Of a DNA stretch of 64,000 bases, positions 33,473 to 44,015 are shown piece by piece; the stretch's first letter is position 1, and each line of letters begins with the position of its first letter. The stretch is taken from contig CAWCVN010000008.1 in the NCBI GenBank assembly GCA_963799045.1, positions 1 through 64,000 of the forward strand. Direction: 5' to 3'. The notes beneath the pieces are model-generated. The model was not told where the DNA came from. It saw nothing but the letters and a program-made list of their open reading frames with translations, and searched no databases. The stretch is from DASRSS01 sp963799045 (GTDB lineage: Bacteria; Actinomycetota; Actinomycetes; Mycobacteriales; Jatrophihabitantaceae). The position numbers and the translations under genes were made by a program.

Positions 33473-36400
33473 TCAGCGGAAGTCACGAGACCGGTTGTGC
33501 AGCCCGAGATGCAGCCGCTCGATGTGCTCGGCGAGCACGTTGATGACCCCGTCGACGCGTTCGAGCAGTCCACGCACCAGCAGGCCGCCCGACTCGCGGG
33601 CCACCCGCCGGTGCCGATCCCACACCACCTGCGAAACGATCACGTTCACCATGCCTGTCTCGTCCTCGAGGTTCAGGAAGGTGACCCCCGCGGCGGTCTG
33701 CGGCCGCTGTCGGTGTGTGACGACACCGCCGACGGTCACCCGGGTGCGGTCCGGGACCGACCTCAAGGCCGCCGCGGTGACGATTCCCCGCGCGGCCAGC
33801 CGGGGCCGGATCACCGCGGTGGGGTAGGTGTCCGTGGTGACCCCGGTCGCCCACAAGTCGGCGATCAGCTGCTCCGGCTCGGTCATCGCCGGGATACCAA
33901 TATCCGTCGGGTCGCCGTGCCACACCTGCAGATCCAGTTGGCCCGGGCGGGCGGTCGACGCCGGTCCACATGCCCACAGCGCCGCACGCCGCGGCATACC
34001 GAAACACTCGAGCGCTCCGGCGGTGGCCAGCGCCTCCATCTGCTCGGACGTGAGCCCGGCCCGGCGAGCGAGATCGGACATCGACGTGAACGGGGCGGCA
34101 GTCCGCTCGGCCACGATCCGTTCGGCGAGCTCGGAGCGGATCGTGCGCACACCGGACAGGCCCAGCCGCACCGCCGGCTGCGGGGCGTGCAGGCACGGAC
34201 ACTGGGACGGCCCGTCGCCCGCCTCCAGGCTTGCGTTTGCACCGGAGCGTTCCAGCGACGGTGGCCGGACCTCGATACCGTGCCGGCGGGCGTCTTGGAC
34301 CAAGGACTGCGGCGAGTAGAAGCCCATCGGCTGCGCGTTGAGCAGCGCAGCACAGAACGCCGCGGGGTAGTGCAGTTTCAGCCAGCTCGAGGCGTACACC
34401 AGCAGCGCGAACGAGATCGCGTGCGACTCGGCGAAGCCGAACGCGGCGAACGACGCGATCTTTGTGTAGAGCGCATCGGCGAGTTCGCCGGTGATCCCGT
34501 TCGCCGTCATGCCCGCGTAGAGGCGTTCGCGCAACGCGTCGATGCGCTCGACCGCGCGCTTGGAACCCATTGCCCGGCGTAACAGGTCGGCCTCCTCGGC
34601 GCTGAAGTCGGCGACCTTGATCGCGATCTCCATCAGCTGTTCCTGGAACAACGGGACGCCGAGCGTGCGCTCCAGTACCGGTTCCAGCAGCGGATGCGGG
34701 TACTCGACCTTCTCCCGGCCGCGCTTGCGTCGGATGTACGGGTGCACCGCGTCGCCCTGGATCGGGCCGGGCCGGATCAGCGCGACCTCGATGGCCAGCT
34801 CGTAGAACCGCCGTGGCCGCAGCCGCGGCAAGGTGGCCATCTGCGCGCGCGACTCGACCTGGAATACCCCGATCGAGTCGGCGGCGCAGAGCATGTCGTA
34901 CACGCACGGCTGTTCCTTCGGGATGGAGTCAGGTCGTAGTCGGCGCCGTGCCAGCCGCGGATCAGCTCGAAGCAGTAGCGCAGCGCGGAGAGCATTCCCA
35001 GCCCGAGCAGGTCGAACTTCACCAGGCCCGCCCACGGCGCAGTCGTCCTTGTCCCATTGCAGGACGGTCCGTCCCGTCATGCGGCCCCATTCGACGGGGC
35101 ACACTTCGGTGACGGGACGGTCGCACATCACCATCCCGCCCGAGTGGATGCCCAGATGCCGCGGCGTCTTCTGTAGTTCCCCGGCCAGCTCGACGACCCG
35201 GCGCGGCACCTCCTCGGTGTCGGCGACGGTCTCGGCCGACCAGTAGTGACTGCGCTCGATCTCCTTGCTCCACGCATCCTGCTGGCCCATGCGAGTAGCC
35301 GAGAGCTTTCGCGACGTCACGCACCGCCGACTTGGGGCGGTAGCTGATGACGTTCGCGACCTGCGCGGCGTGCCGTCGCCCGTGCTTGGCGTAGACGTAC
35401 TGGATGACCTCCTCGCGGCGCCCGGACTCGATGTCGATGTCGATGTCCGGCGGTTCGTCGACCCGGTGCGGCGCCAGGAACCGCTCGAAGAGCAGGCCGT
35501 ATTCGACCGCGTCCACGGCGGTGACGTACAGCGCGTAACACACCGCCGAGCACGCCGCGGAGCCCCTGCCCTGGTAGAGGATTCCGCGCTCGCGGCAGAA
35601 CCGGGCGAGGTCCCAGACCACGAGGAAGTAACCGGCGTAGCCGAGCTGGTCGATGATTGCCAGCTCGTGCTCGAGCACGGCATACGGGTCACGGTCGTAG
35701 CGCTTGCCGCGGAAGCGCTGTTCGGCGCCCGCGTATGCCAGCGTGCGCAGGTACTGCATCTCGGTCAGGCCGTCGGGGCAGGGGAACGGCGGCAGGTTCG
35801 GTGCGATCAGCTTGAGCGGAAAGGCGATCTCGCGCCCGAGCCGGGCTGCGTTGGCCACCGCGCCGGGCCAGCGTGCGAAGCGGTCGGCCATCTCCCCGCC
35901 CGAGCGCAGGTGCTGCCCGCCCCACGCCGGCAGCCAGCCGTCGAGATCGTCGAGCGTGCTGCGCGCGCGCACGGCGGCGGTGACGGTCGCCAGTTGCCGG
36001 CGGGAAGGAGCGTGGAAGTGCGCGGCCGTGGTGGCCACCAGCTGCAGCCGTTGTTCGCCGGCGAGCGTGGCCAGCGCCTCGTACCGCTCGTCGGCCAGCG
36101 GGTCGAGTTCGTGAGTGAGCTCGACGGCGACGTTGTCCCGGCCGAAGTGGTCGACCAGTTCGGCCAGCGCGCGCCGGGCGGGGTCGAGGGCGAACGCCCC
36201 CCGGCGCTGCTCGAGCGCGGTGCGCACCGCGCCCTTGCGGCAGCCGGTGAGCACCAGCCAGTGCCCGTTCGCGGCGGTCTGGGCGATCTCGTCCTGGTCG
36301 TACACGGGGCGCCCCTTCGCGCCGCCGCGCAGCTGGGCCGAGCTGATCACCCGGCACAGGTCGGCGTAGCCGTCCGGGTCGCGGGCCAGTACCAGCAGAT

Positions 36401-36842
36401 GCCGGCCCGGGGGGTCGGGCGATCCGACCCGTGCGGCGATCGTGCGTTCGGACGCGGTGCTCGGCATCGCGAGCTCGGTTGACAGCTCGGCGCCGAAGCC
36501 GGTCGGCAGCCCCAGCGCATCGGCGGCCTCGGCGAAGCGCACCGCGCCGTACATGCCGTCGTGGTCGGTGATGGTGGCCGACTCCAGGCCCAGCCGCGCC
36601 GCTTCCTCGGCCAGTTCCTCCGGCCCCGAAGCGCCGTCGAGGAAGCTGAACGAGGAGTGCGTGTGCAACTCGGCGTACGGCACGCGCGTGGCGCTGCGTT
36701 CGATGCGCCGCGGCTGGTAGGGGGGGCGCTTGCGCGACAGCGGGGACTCCGCCGACTCCGGCGCCGGCTGCGGGCGCGCCGGACGGCCCGAGAGCCTGCG
36801 CTCGAACTCGTGCCAGGGAATCGGCGGGTTCTGCCACCCCAT
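33473..36842 (-). pseudogene. dnaE2: error-prone DNA polymerase DnaE2, three frame changes
   Basis: About 1120 residues from ATG 36842 (MGWQNPPIPWHEFERRLSGR, a typical DnaE2 start). The PHP domain (YAELHTHSSFSFLDGASGPEEL, TDHDGMYGAVRF) is followed by the polymerase palm with catalytic acids in PPDIDIDIESGRREEVIQYV, fingers (FQVESRAQMATLPRL, MGSKRAVERIDALRERL) and a C-terminal OB region (VTVGGVVTHRQRPQTAAGVTFLNLEDETG). Frame changes occur near 35290, 35035 and 34925, all inside the conserved core with no loss of aligned sequence. DnaE2 performs SOS translesion synthesis with ImuA'/ImuB, which are at 39823-42210 here. A LexA-type box lies just upstream of the start. Confidence 0.82.
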
Positions 36843-36854
36843 TGGGCGAGTATA

Positions 36855-36866
36855 GAACACACGTTC
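36855..36866. promoter_or_regulatory. LexA (SOS) box core upstream of dnaE2
   Basis: GAAC-ACAC-GTTC, the core of the actinobacterial LexA operator TCGAAC-N4-GTTCGA, lies 13-24 bp before the dnaE2 start. The outer bases (TA and CC) deviate. The position over the likely promoter fits SOS repression. The rest of the 233-bp divergent gap to the S53 protease shows nothing clear. Confidence 0.65.
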
Positions 36867-37075
36867 CCGAACTGAACGTCGCCGCGGACCCGTTGCGGCG
36901 CCCAGCGCGCCCCGTGCCGGCGATCCGTCCCAGCCGTCGATCGTTGAGAGACGGCCGAACCGGGCCGCAGCACGACTAAACCGGCGCATTACACGAGTTC
37001 TGGCACGCTACCGGCGTTCCGGGCAAAGCACGTCGATATCTCCCGGATCCGTCCGCAGCTATCCGGAGGTGGCCC

Positions 37076-38397
37076 GTGTCCCGATCCCTTCGCATCGCCA
37101 GCATCGTCGGTGGTGTCGCCGCGCTGGTGCTCGGTGCGCTGCTGGCCGGTGCGCCGGCCAGTGCCGACACCTCGCTGGTGATCACGCTGGGCCAGCCCAA
37201 CCGGGCCCCGTTGACGGGTGGGCAGGCCGCGCTCGGCTGCGCGAACAAGGCCAACCATGTCGCCGGCGCGAGGCTGCACGCTGCCGCGCACCCCAGGGCG
37301 GGGGTGGGCGTGACCTGCTTCGGGTGGGTGCACGTCGCCGCTGGACACCGCGGGCCCGAGGTGACGTCCGGGCCGGTGGGGCTCGGTCCCGCCGACATCC
37401 AGTCCGCCTACCGGCTGGGTGGGCTGCAGCCCGCGGCCGGTGCGACGGTCGCAATCGTCGACGCGTACGACGATCCGGCGGCGGAGTCGGACCTGGCGAC
37501 GTATCGCTCCACCTACGGGCTGCCTGCGTGCACCACCGCGAACGGCTGCTTCGCCAAGGTGAACGAGAACGGCGCCACCGCGCCGCTCCCGGCCGGCGAC
37601 TACGGCTGGGCGGAGGAGATCAGCCTCGACCTCGACGCGGTCTCCGCCGCGTGCCCGGGCTGCCACATCCTGCTCGTCGAGGCGAACGGCCCGAACACCG
37701 ACGACCTGATGGCCGCGGTCGACACCGCGGCGCGGCTGGGTGCGACCGCGATCTCCAACAGTTACGGCGGCGCCGAGGACTCGACGATCCTCGCGGCGGA
37801 CCCGCACCTGAACCACCCCGGCATCGCGATCACCGCGTCCAGCGGCGACAGCGGCTACGGGGTCTCCTGGCCGGCGTCCTCGCCGTACGTGACGGCGGTC
37901 GGTGGCACGACGCTGACCAAGGCCGGCAACTCGCGCGGCTGGTCCGAGTCGGCGTGGAGTGGCGCCGGCAGCGGCTGCTCGGCCTACGAGCCGAAGCCGT
38001 CGTGGCAGCACGACCCCGGTTGCGCGAACCGGACGGTCGCGGACGTGTCGGCCGATGCGGACCCCAACTCCGGGCTGGGCGTCTACGACACCTACAACAG
38101 CTGCGGCTCCAGCTCGCTGTGCGACCTGCTGATCTCCCTGGGTCTGGTGCAGGGGGCCGACGGCTGGATCCAGGTCGGCGGCACCAGCCTGTCCTCGCCG
38201 CTGGTCGCCTCGATCTACGCGCTCGCCGGGGCGGTCGGCCGATGCGCGCCTCGTCGCTGTACGCCGACCCCGGGGCGCTGTTCGACGTCACCAGCGGCTC
38301 CAACGGCAGCTGCGGCGGCTCCTATCTGTGCACGGCCGGGCCGGGGTACGACGGTCCGACCGGGCTGGGGAGCCCCGACGGCACGACCGCGTTCTGA
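37076..38397 (+). CDS. secreted S53 (sedolisin) family serine-carboxyl protease, one frame change
   Basis: About 440 residues from GTG 37076, with GGAGGT 5 nt upstream. A signal peptide (IVGGVAALVLGALLAGAPASA, then DTS) precedes a short pro-region and the sedolisin fold. The catalytic residues are visible: Glu181 and Asp185 (EISLD), oxyanion Asp258 (SSGDSG) and Ser371 (GGTSLSSP). Near 38240 the frame must change to give ADPGALFDVTSGSNGSCGG, the calcium-site end of S53 enzymes, and stop at 38397. The pro-domain (~70 residues) is far shorter than in typical sedolisins. It is probably an exported, acid-tolerant protease. It lies divergently from dnaE2 with no obvious functional tie. Confidence 0.83.
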
Positions 38398-38476
38398 ACC
38401 GGGCCGTCCGAACCGCGGGTGCGGGACCTGAGCGGACGGGTGGGGCTGTCCGCGGCGGGCGTTGTAGGTTGGCACC

Positions 38477-38932
38477 GTGGCTGTCACCTTGCTGGTCGTC
38501 CATCACACCACCTCGCCGTCCACCCAGCAGTTGCTGGCGGCCGCCCTCGACGGCACGAAGGCCGAGGGCCTCGACGACGTCGAGGTCGTGGTGCGCGCCG
38601 CACTCGCGGCCGGGCCGCCGGACGTGCTGGCCGCCGACGGCTTCGTGCTCGGCACCCCGGCCAACATCGGCTATCTGTCGGGCGCGATGAAGTACTTCTT
38701 CGACAACGTGTACTACCCGTGCCTGACGGCGAAGGCCGGTGCGCCGTACGGGCTGTGGGTCCACGGAAACAGCTCGACCGAGGGTGCGGTCCGCGCGGCC
38801 GAGTCGATCACCAAGGCGATGGGCTGGCGGCGCGTCCACGAACCGGTATCGGTGGCGGGCGAGCCAGCGAAGGACGACCTCGAAGCCGTCTGGGAGCTCG
38901 CCGCCACCGTCGCCGCCAGCCTGCTCGAGTGA
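38477..38932 (+). CDS. flavodoxin-like/NADPH-dependent FMN reductase family protein
   Basis: 151 residues from GTG 38477. The fold is readable: strand plus phosphate loop VTLLVVHHTTSPSTQQLL, ADGFVLGTPANIGYLSGAMKYFFDNVYYP (the FMN isoalloxazine loop typical of flavodoxin-like reductases), and GAPYGLWVHGNSSTEGAVRA. The size fits single-domain flavodoxin-like proteins. Substrate and partner cannot be told. Its stop is 3 bp from the convergent lipoprotein stop. Confidence 0.82.
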   Translation: MAVTLLVVHHTTSPSTQQLLAAALDGTKAEGLDDVEVVVRAALAAGPPDVLAADGFVLGTPANIGYLSGAMKYFFDNVYYPCLTAKAGAPYGLWVHGNSSTEGAVRAAESITKAMGWRRVHEPVSVAGEPAKDDLEAVWELAATVAASLLE

Positions 38933-38935
38933 ACC

Positions 38936-39764
38936 TCAGCCGGTCGCGATGCGGTGCGCGACGACCTCGACCAGCTGGCCCTGCAGCGTCTTGTCGATCC
39001 GCTGGCCCACGTCTTCGAAGTCGATCTGTGCCTCGACGCGGGTGCCCGCGATGAAGTACAGGTCGATGTAGACCGGCAAGTTGGTGCCCGAGACTGTCAC
39101 CGGGATCGTCGCCGTCAGCTGCCCGACGACGTTGTTCGGCCCGCCGTTCGAGCCGGGCACGACCTTCATCGAGCACTTGTCGATCTCGCGCCGTTGGGCA
39201 TGGCGTTCTTCAGCTCCGGCACGCCGAGACTTCTTGAAGCACGTCGGTCGGCCTTGGCGGTTCGTGGAACAGGCTGGCGTCCGGGGTGACGTCGCTGGCT
39301 GATTTGTAGCTGGTCGCGTTGGAGGAGATGGATCGCGTTCTGCTTGTTGAAGTCGCTGGAGTCCGCCTCGGCGACCTTGTCCGGTTGCGTGTTGGGGATG
39401 CCGGCGCAGCTGGCGAACGCGCCTGCTCGGCGGCGTCGTTCGGCGAACTCGGCGACGCCGGGGAGGCTGTCCACCCGCGGGCAGGTCGGCGATGGCTGCA
39501 GCACCATCGCGGACAGCGCCTGCTTGCCCGGCGCGGACGCCGCTGCGGACTGCCGATGCGCGTCGATGCCGCGGAGGACGTCGCTGGGGAGCTCGCCGCC
39601 GGGCTGGTCGACGCGGCGGGTGGCCGCGCTGGGGCCGGAGCCGCCCGAGGTGGCGGCGGTGTTCGGCGTTCCCTTGGTGCTGCCGAGCAGGCGGCAAGGA
39701 GGGTGACGGCGGTGGCGGCGGCGAGCAGGGCGGTCCCACGGCGCGTGCCTGGCGAGATATGCAT
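38936..39764 (-). pseudogene. predicted lipoprotein, several frame changes
   Basis: ATG 39764 opens a signal with a lipobox (TALLAAATAVTLLAAC). Behind it a Pro/Ala/Ser-rich linker leads into a folded part whose pieces lie in different frames: MVLQPSPTCPRVDSLPGV and FASCAGIPNTQPDKVAEADSSDFNKQNAIH (around 39500-39320), VTPDASLFHEPPRPTDVLQ (around 39300) and a C-terminus PVYIDLYFIAGTRVEAQIDFEDVGQ (39100-38990). At least three frame changes are needed. The reconstructed ~270-residue lipoprotein has no domain I recognise. Errors in the sequence or real decay are both possible. Confidence 0.55.
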
Positions 39765-39822
39765 GCGCCGGACTGTAGCGGCACCTGTGGGCGCGCCAAG
39801 TGACTCGCCGGTGAATCGTTAC

Positions 39823-41488
39823 TCAGTCGTAGACAGCCTCGACCTGCCAGCTCCCGGTCGGCGCGTTGCCGGCGCCGACGGTCATGGTCCCGCTGACGAG
39901 GTAGGCGCGGCCGCGGACGTCAACCAGCTGGCACCGCACCACGTGCCGCGCTGCCTCGGGGCTCCACCACCGCTCGTCCACCGGCCAGGGCCCGGCCCAC
40001 GAGACGATGGCCACCGGCGGCTCGTCGCCGAGCGCGAACCGGGCCGGGGGACGGGGCACTGCGCCGCGTTCGGTGACCACCACCGGACGGCCGGCGTCAT
40101 CGAGCACCCGGGCCGGGCGCGGTGGGTCGAGCAGCACTGTCGGCGCCGGGGCCGGCAGCTGGCCGGGCCACGGCTGCTGCGGCGAACGCGCCGGCACCGG
40201 CTCGTCGCCCCACGGCACCAGCCGGGTGCGCTGGTGCGGATCGCGCCCGCCGTCGACGCACCGGGGTGAGCACCGAGCCGTGCCCGAGCAGGGTCTGCAC
40301 CCGGGCGAGCGCACGGTGCGCCCGCTCGTCCGTCGCGCCCGAGCCGCCCCACAGCGCCTGCTGGTGCGCGCCGGTGGGCACCACCTCGACCGGCACCAGC
40401 CGCAGCCGGGCTATCCCCGCCCGGGCGGCCGCCGCGTCCGACCGGCGCGGCCCGGACAGCCAGCCCTCCAGCTGCCAGCGCACCCGGTCCAGCACGTCGG
40501 CGGTGTGAGCACCCCGCGTGCCGCCACCGGCGCACCGTCTCCTCGCCGTTCCCGCTGTCGCCTGCAGTTCCAGGCAGGTGCAGGCCAGCCCGTGTGCGGC
40601 GAGGTCGGCGACGAACTGCTCGGCGATGCCGCGCGCCGAGAAGGCGACCGTGTCGACCCGGTCGACGGGCGGTTCGAGCTCGAGCGTCGACCGCGAACTC
40701 GACGGCGGGGCGGCGGCCGGCCACCGGGCGGTCGTCGCGGCCGCCGGCCTGCCGGTGCGCCCACGCGCCGGCAGGGCCGAAGCGGGCCAGGACGTCGCCG
40801 GGGCGGCAGCGCGGCGAAGGCGCCGAGCGTGCGCATGCCCGAGCCGCCGCAGCAGGTCCACCAGCGCGGTGCAGCTGCCGCGCCCGATCTGGCTCGAGCG
40901 TCTCGATCGGCAGGTCGGCGAGGAAGCGGCCGACTCCCCGGGCCGACCACCACGCCGCGGCGGGCGGCCTGTTCGGCGGCGAAGGCTCCGTCGGCGACGC
41001 CGATCAGCACGTCGGTGCCGAGGCGACAACTCGCCGACCGCGCGCGACAGCGCGTGCAGCACGCCGGTCTCGCTGCCGAAGTAGCGGGTCGGCCCGCGCA
41101 TGCCGATCGTGGCGAGCCCGGGCCGGGTGATCTCGACACCCGGCGCGATCGACTCCAGCGCGAGGACCACCGGCTCGAAGGCGCGGATCTCGGCCGTCTC
41201 GTTGCGGGGCAGCACGATCAGTTCCGGGCAGCGCGGACTGCGCCTCGCGGCGGCGCTGGCCGCGGCGCACCCCGGCCTGCCGGGCGCTGTGCGAGCAGGC
41301 CAGCACGTAGTTGCCGACGAACACCGCGACCGCAGCGTCCGGCGGGAAGGCGTTCTGCCGCCCGTGCCTGTCGCTGTCGCTGTCGTGTCGGCGTCCAGCC
41401 GGGCCGAGGTCACCGGCCAGTCCGGGCACCACACCGCCGCGGTCCGTACCGGGGTGGTCGCCGGGGTGCCGCGGGCGTTGCTGGTCAC
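39823..41488 (-). pseudogene. imuB: mutasome protein ImuB (Y-family polymerase-like), multiple frame changes
   Basis: GTG 41488 begins a protein with RTAAVWCPDWPVTSARLDAD, the start of ImuB-type Y-family homologues that have lost the polymerase acids and act as the hub binding DnaE2, ImuA' and the beta clamp. Further recognisable pieces: ELIVLPRNETAEIRAFEPVVLALESIAPGVEI, RYFGSETGVLHALSRAV, DVLIGVADGAFAAEQAARRG, VDTVAFSARGIAEQFVADLAAHGLACTCLELQA, and the ending RPVVVTERGAVPRPPARFAL...WPVDERWWSPEAARHVVRCQLVDVRGRAYLV (39823-40160). Together ~550 residues, normal ImuB length, but with six or more frame changes between 41400 and 40250. Catalytic role: none expected; structural. Confidence 0.75.
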
Positions 41489-41498
41489 CGCAGGGTGG

Positions 41499-42210
41499 TC
41501 AGGCTGCGTCGCGGCTCGTCAGGCCGCGCGCCGTGCGGGACAGCGGGATGACCGGGGCCAGCGGTTCGGGGGCCGTCGCGGCGCCGGCGGCCACATCCCC
41601 GGTGGCAGCGGGCAGCCAGAGCTCGGCGTGCCGGGGTCGGGCGGCCTGCCCCCGGCCGGAGGCGGTGACCTCGACCGGGCGGGCGCGCAGCCGCCCGTAC
41701 CCGCTTCCGATGCCGGTCCAGGGACCGGGCGCGGCCGACAACCGGACGTCCGCGCTCGGCCACTCGCCGAACGGGATCAGCACGACTCGCGGGTCCGCAC
41801 CCGGCCGACCAGGCGGCGTAGCTCGCCCGGGGTCAGGCGCGACCGCCCGGGGGGCCGCGACGGCGACCACGTCGACGGCGTCGATCAGCGACCCGACCGC
41901 GGTGGTCCAGTTCTGGCCCGGCGCCGGGACGATCGCCAGCCGGGACAGCTGTGACGCCGTACTCGTACGCGGCTTCGGCGCTGATGTGGGGGAACCCGAC
42001 CAGGGCGCACCACGCGCCGTCGGCGGACGCCGCGCCGAGCAGCGCCAGCACCAGCGAGACCGATCCGGTGACGGCCACCGTGCTGCCCCGCCGCAGCCCG
42101 TGGGGCAGGATGGGCGCCAGCGCCGGATCGACCGGAAGCGGTGGCGCGCCGCGGCGTCCGAGGTCGACGGCCACCTCACCGGTTGCCGTGCGGATCGCCA
42201 CGTCGAGCAT
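41499..42210 (-). pseudogene. imuA': SOS mutasome protein ImuA', two or more frame changes
   Basis: Starts at ATG 42210 (MLDVAIRTATGEVAVDLGRRG). VDPALAPILPHGLRRGSTVAVTGSVSLVLALLGAASADGAWCALVGFPHI is the RecA-like core of ImuA'/DinP-type proteins. The frame changes near 41960 to continue with LAIVPAPGQNWTTAVGSLIDAVDVVAVAA and again near 41830 before VVLIPFGEWPSADVRLSAAPGPWTGI, ending at 41499. Assembled length ~237 residues fits ImuA'. It lies 11 bp upstream of imuB and behind a perfect LexA box, the classic mycobacterial-type imuA'-imuB SOS operon. The dnaE2 partner is 3 kb further along on the same strand rather than adjacent. Confidence 0.72.
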
Positions 42211-42220
42211 GGCTTAACTA

Positions 42221-42236
42221 TCGAACGGGCGTTCGA
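42221..42236. promoter_or_regulatory. LexA (SOS) box upstream of imuA'
   Basis: TCGAACGGGCGTTCGA is an exact match to the actinobacterial LexA operator TCGAAC-N4-GTTCGA, 11-26 bp upstream of the imuA' start. It also lies ~26 bp from the stop of the SRPBCC gene upstream on the same strand. Strong evidence that the mutasome genes are DNA-damage induced. Confidence 0.9.
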
Positions 42237-42261
42237 CAAAGTCAATGTGGCGTGGGCGCTT

Positions 42262-42735
42262 TCAGCCGTCGAGCAGCAGCGCCGCGAAGCGCTCGAGATA
42301 CAGCGGCCAGCCCTGGTCGCTGTCCACGGAGCCGGCGACCGACGGCCAGCCGGGCCCGTGGCGGTCGATGTTGCGATGCTCGAGTTCGACGCGGGTACGG
42401 TCGGGCGCCTCGGCGACGAAGCGCACCTCGACCTCGCTGGTGTTGCCCGGGTCGGTCTCCAGCTGCCAGGTCGGGCCGATGTCCCAGCTGAACACCACTC
42501 GCTCGGGCGGTTCGTAGGCGAGCACGCGAGCCCACCGGCAGACGCTGCCGTCGGCTCCGCGGTCGTAGATGTGCCCGCCGACCCGCGGCTCGAAGACGGT
42601 CTCCGCGATCGGTGCCTGCAGCAGGTTGTGTTCCGGGGGCTTGTAGTCGCCGAGTCGTTCGGTGAAGACGCTGAACGCCCGCGCGATCGGCACGGCGACG
42701 ACGATCTGCTTGCGGACCACGGGCTGCTCGGTCAT
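42262..42735 (-). CDS. SRPBCC (AHSA1-like) family protein
   Basis: 157 residues. VVAVPIARAFSVFTERLGDYKPPEH, FEPRVGGHIYDRGADGSVCRWARVLAYEPPERVVFSWDI and GWPLYLERFAALL mark the START-like hydrophobic-pocket fold of the AHSA1/SRPBCC group. Its start overlaps the stop of the upstream ArsR gene by 4 bp. ArsR-SRPBCC pairs are very common in actinobacteria and presumably the regulator controls the binder; the ligand is unknown. The frame is intact. Confidence 0.87.
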   Translation of the reverse strand: MTEQPVVRKQIVVAVPIARAFSVFTERLGDYKPPEHNLLQAPIAETVFEPRVGGHIYDRGADGSVCRWARVLAYEPPERVVFSWDIGPTWQLETDPGNTSEVEVRFVAEAPDRTRVELEHRNIDRHGPGWPSVAGSVDSDQGWPLYLERFAALLLDG

Positions 42736-43049
42736 GACTTCTCCCGCTTCGGTTCGGTGGCGACGTCGGAGTAGCCGGCCAGGGTCCGGGACCAGAACGC
42801 GTCGAGCTGGTCGCGCAGCGCCCTCACCGCCGCCGGCTCGAGCCGGTAGATCCGTCGCGTGCCAGCCGCCTGCTCGGCGACCAGCCCTGCGTTCTTGAGG
42901 ACCTTGAGATGTTGGGACACCGCCGGGCGGCTGATCGGCAGTGCCGCGGCCAGTTCGCCGACGGCCTGCGGTCGTTCGGCCAGGCGCTCGACGATCGTGC
43001 GCCTGGTCGGGTCGCCGAGGGCCCCCCAGGCATCTTGGTAAGCAACCAC
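42732..43049 (-). CDS. ArsR-family winged-helix transcriptional regulator
   Basis: 105 residues. ALGDPTRRTIVERLAERPQAVGELAAALPISRPAVSQHLKVLKNAGLVAEQAAGTRRIYRL is a complete ArsR winged helix (recognition helix SRPAVSQHLKVL, about residues 40-52). There are no Cys or metal ligands in the usual ArsR metal sites, so it probably senses something other than metal. It is divergent from the SET-domain gene and likely autoregulates the ArsR-SRPBCC pair. Confidence 0.88.
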   Translation of the reverse strand: MVAYQDAWGALGDPTRRTIVERLAERPQAVGELAAALPISRPAVSQHLKVLKNAGLVAEQAAGTRRIYRLEPAAVRALRDQLDAFWSRTLAGYSDVATEPKREKS

Positions 43050-43106
43050 GAACGGTAAGATATGACTTACCTATAGCGGGGTCAAGTGGGGGAGTGGGAG
43101 GCTGAC

Positions 43107-43502
43107 GTGGTGCAGCAGCCAGTGGACGGCCGGCCGTCGACCATCGCGGGGCAGGGCGTGTTCGCGCGAGAGCCGATCGCCGAGGGCGCGCCGGTGCCGG
43201 ATGCGTCCGCGGCCAACCACAGCTGTGACCCGAACCTGTGGTGGTCCGGTGACGCGCTGGTGGCCATGCGTGACATCGGGGTGGGCGAGGAACTCACCTA
43301 CGACTACGCGACCGGCACGACCGGGGGGCCGCTGCCGGCGGGATTCCTGCTGCGCTGCAACTGCGGCTCGACCCGCTGCCGCGGGATGGTCGAGCCCGAC
43401 GACTGGCGCATCGGCGAGCTGCGCCGTCGCTACGACGAACACTTCGCGCCCGAGCTGCGCCGGATCATGGCCGAAATCGAGGCTGGACGAATCGGGCCGT
43501 AG
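43107..43502 (+). CDS. SET-domain protein, internally shortened
   Basis: 131 residues from GTG 43107 (GGGAGG 5 nt upstream; GTG 43086 is an alternative). It has the SET start GQGVFAREPIAEGAPV and the SET end NHSCDPNLWWSGDALVAMRDIGVGEELTYDYATG plus post-SET CNCGSTRCRGMV. In ordinary bacterial SET proteins ~50-60 residues separate GRGVFA...V from the NHSC motif; here there are about eight, so the middle of the domain is missing. The cofactor and catalytic Tyr motifs (NHSC, YDY) remain, but folding is doubtful. Either a truncated methyltransferase or a degraded gene. Confidence 0.72.
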   Translation: MVQQPVDGRPSTIAGQGVFAREPIAEGAPVPDASAANHSCDPNLWWSGDALVAMRDIGVGEELTYDYATGTTGGPLPAGFLLRCNCGSTRCRGMVEPDDWRIGELRRRYDEHFAPELRRIMAEIEAGRIGP

Positions 43503-43537
43503 CACGCAGCATTGACACATAGCCCTGGGAGGTAGCG

Positions 43538-44002
43538 ATGGACCCGATCCGCTCCACCCGCAGCGCCGAACTCGACGCCGTGCGGCAGCGCCGCGTCGAG
43601 CTGCGTGAGTCCCTCGATGCCCTCGAACGCGCCCTGGCCTCGCCCGCCGTCGGCAGGCCGCTGATCTGGGGCGAACGGGTACGCACCGTGCTCGTCGAGG
43701 TCGCCGACGACCTGCGCGAGCATATCGAGGTCACCGAGGGGCCGGACGGTCTGCACCAGGCGATCGTGTCCGGTGACCTCCGCCTGGCCAACGCGGTCGA
43801 GACCCTCACGACCGAGCACACGCAGATCACCGCGGAACTCGCCGACCTGATCGAGGCCACCGACCCGCCCGTCCCCACCGAGGAGGTGGCCGACATCCGT
43901 GAGCGCGCGACGCGTGTGCTCGGCGCCCTCATCCGGCACCGCCAGCGCGGCGCGGACTTGATCTTCGAGGCATACGACACCGACATCGGCGGCGTCGACT
44001 GA
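43538..44002 (+). CDS. four-helix-bundle protein, possibly hemerythrin-like
   Basis: 154 residues from ATG 43538, preceded by GGGAGGTAGCG. It is almost fully helical with scattered His/Glu (REHIEVTEGPDGLHQ, TTEHTQI, LIRHRQRGADLIFEAYDTDIGG). The spacing of His and Asp/Glu recalls hemerythrin-like proteins, but the canonical HxxxE/HxxxxD set is not certain. No signal peptide. Function unknown. Confidence 0.6.
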   Translation: MDPIRSTRSAELDAVRQRRVELRESLDALERALASPAVGRPLIWGERVRTVLVEVADDLREHIEVTEGPDGLHQAIVSGDLRLANAVETLTTEHTQITAELADLIEATDPPVPTEEVADIRERATRVLGALIRHRQRGADLIFEAYDTDIGGVD

Positions 44003-44015
44003 CCGCAGCCGGGCG

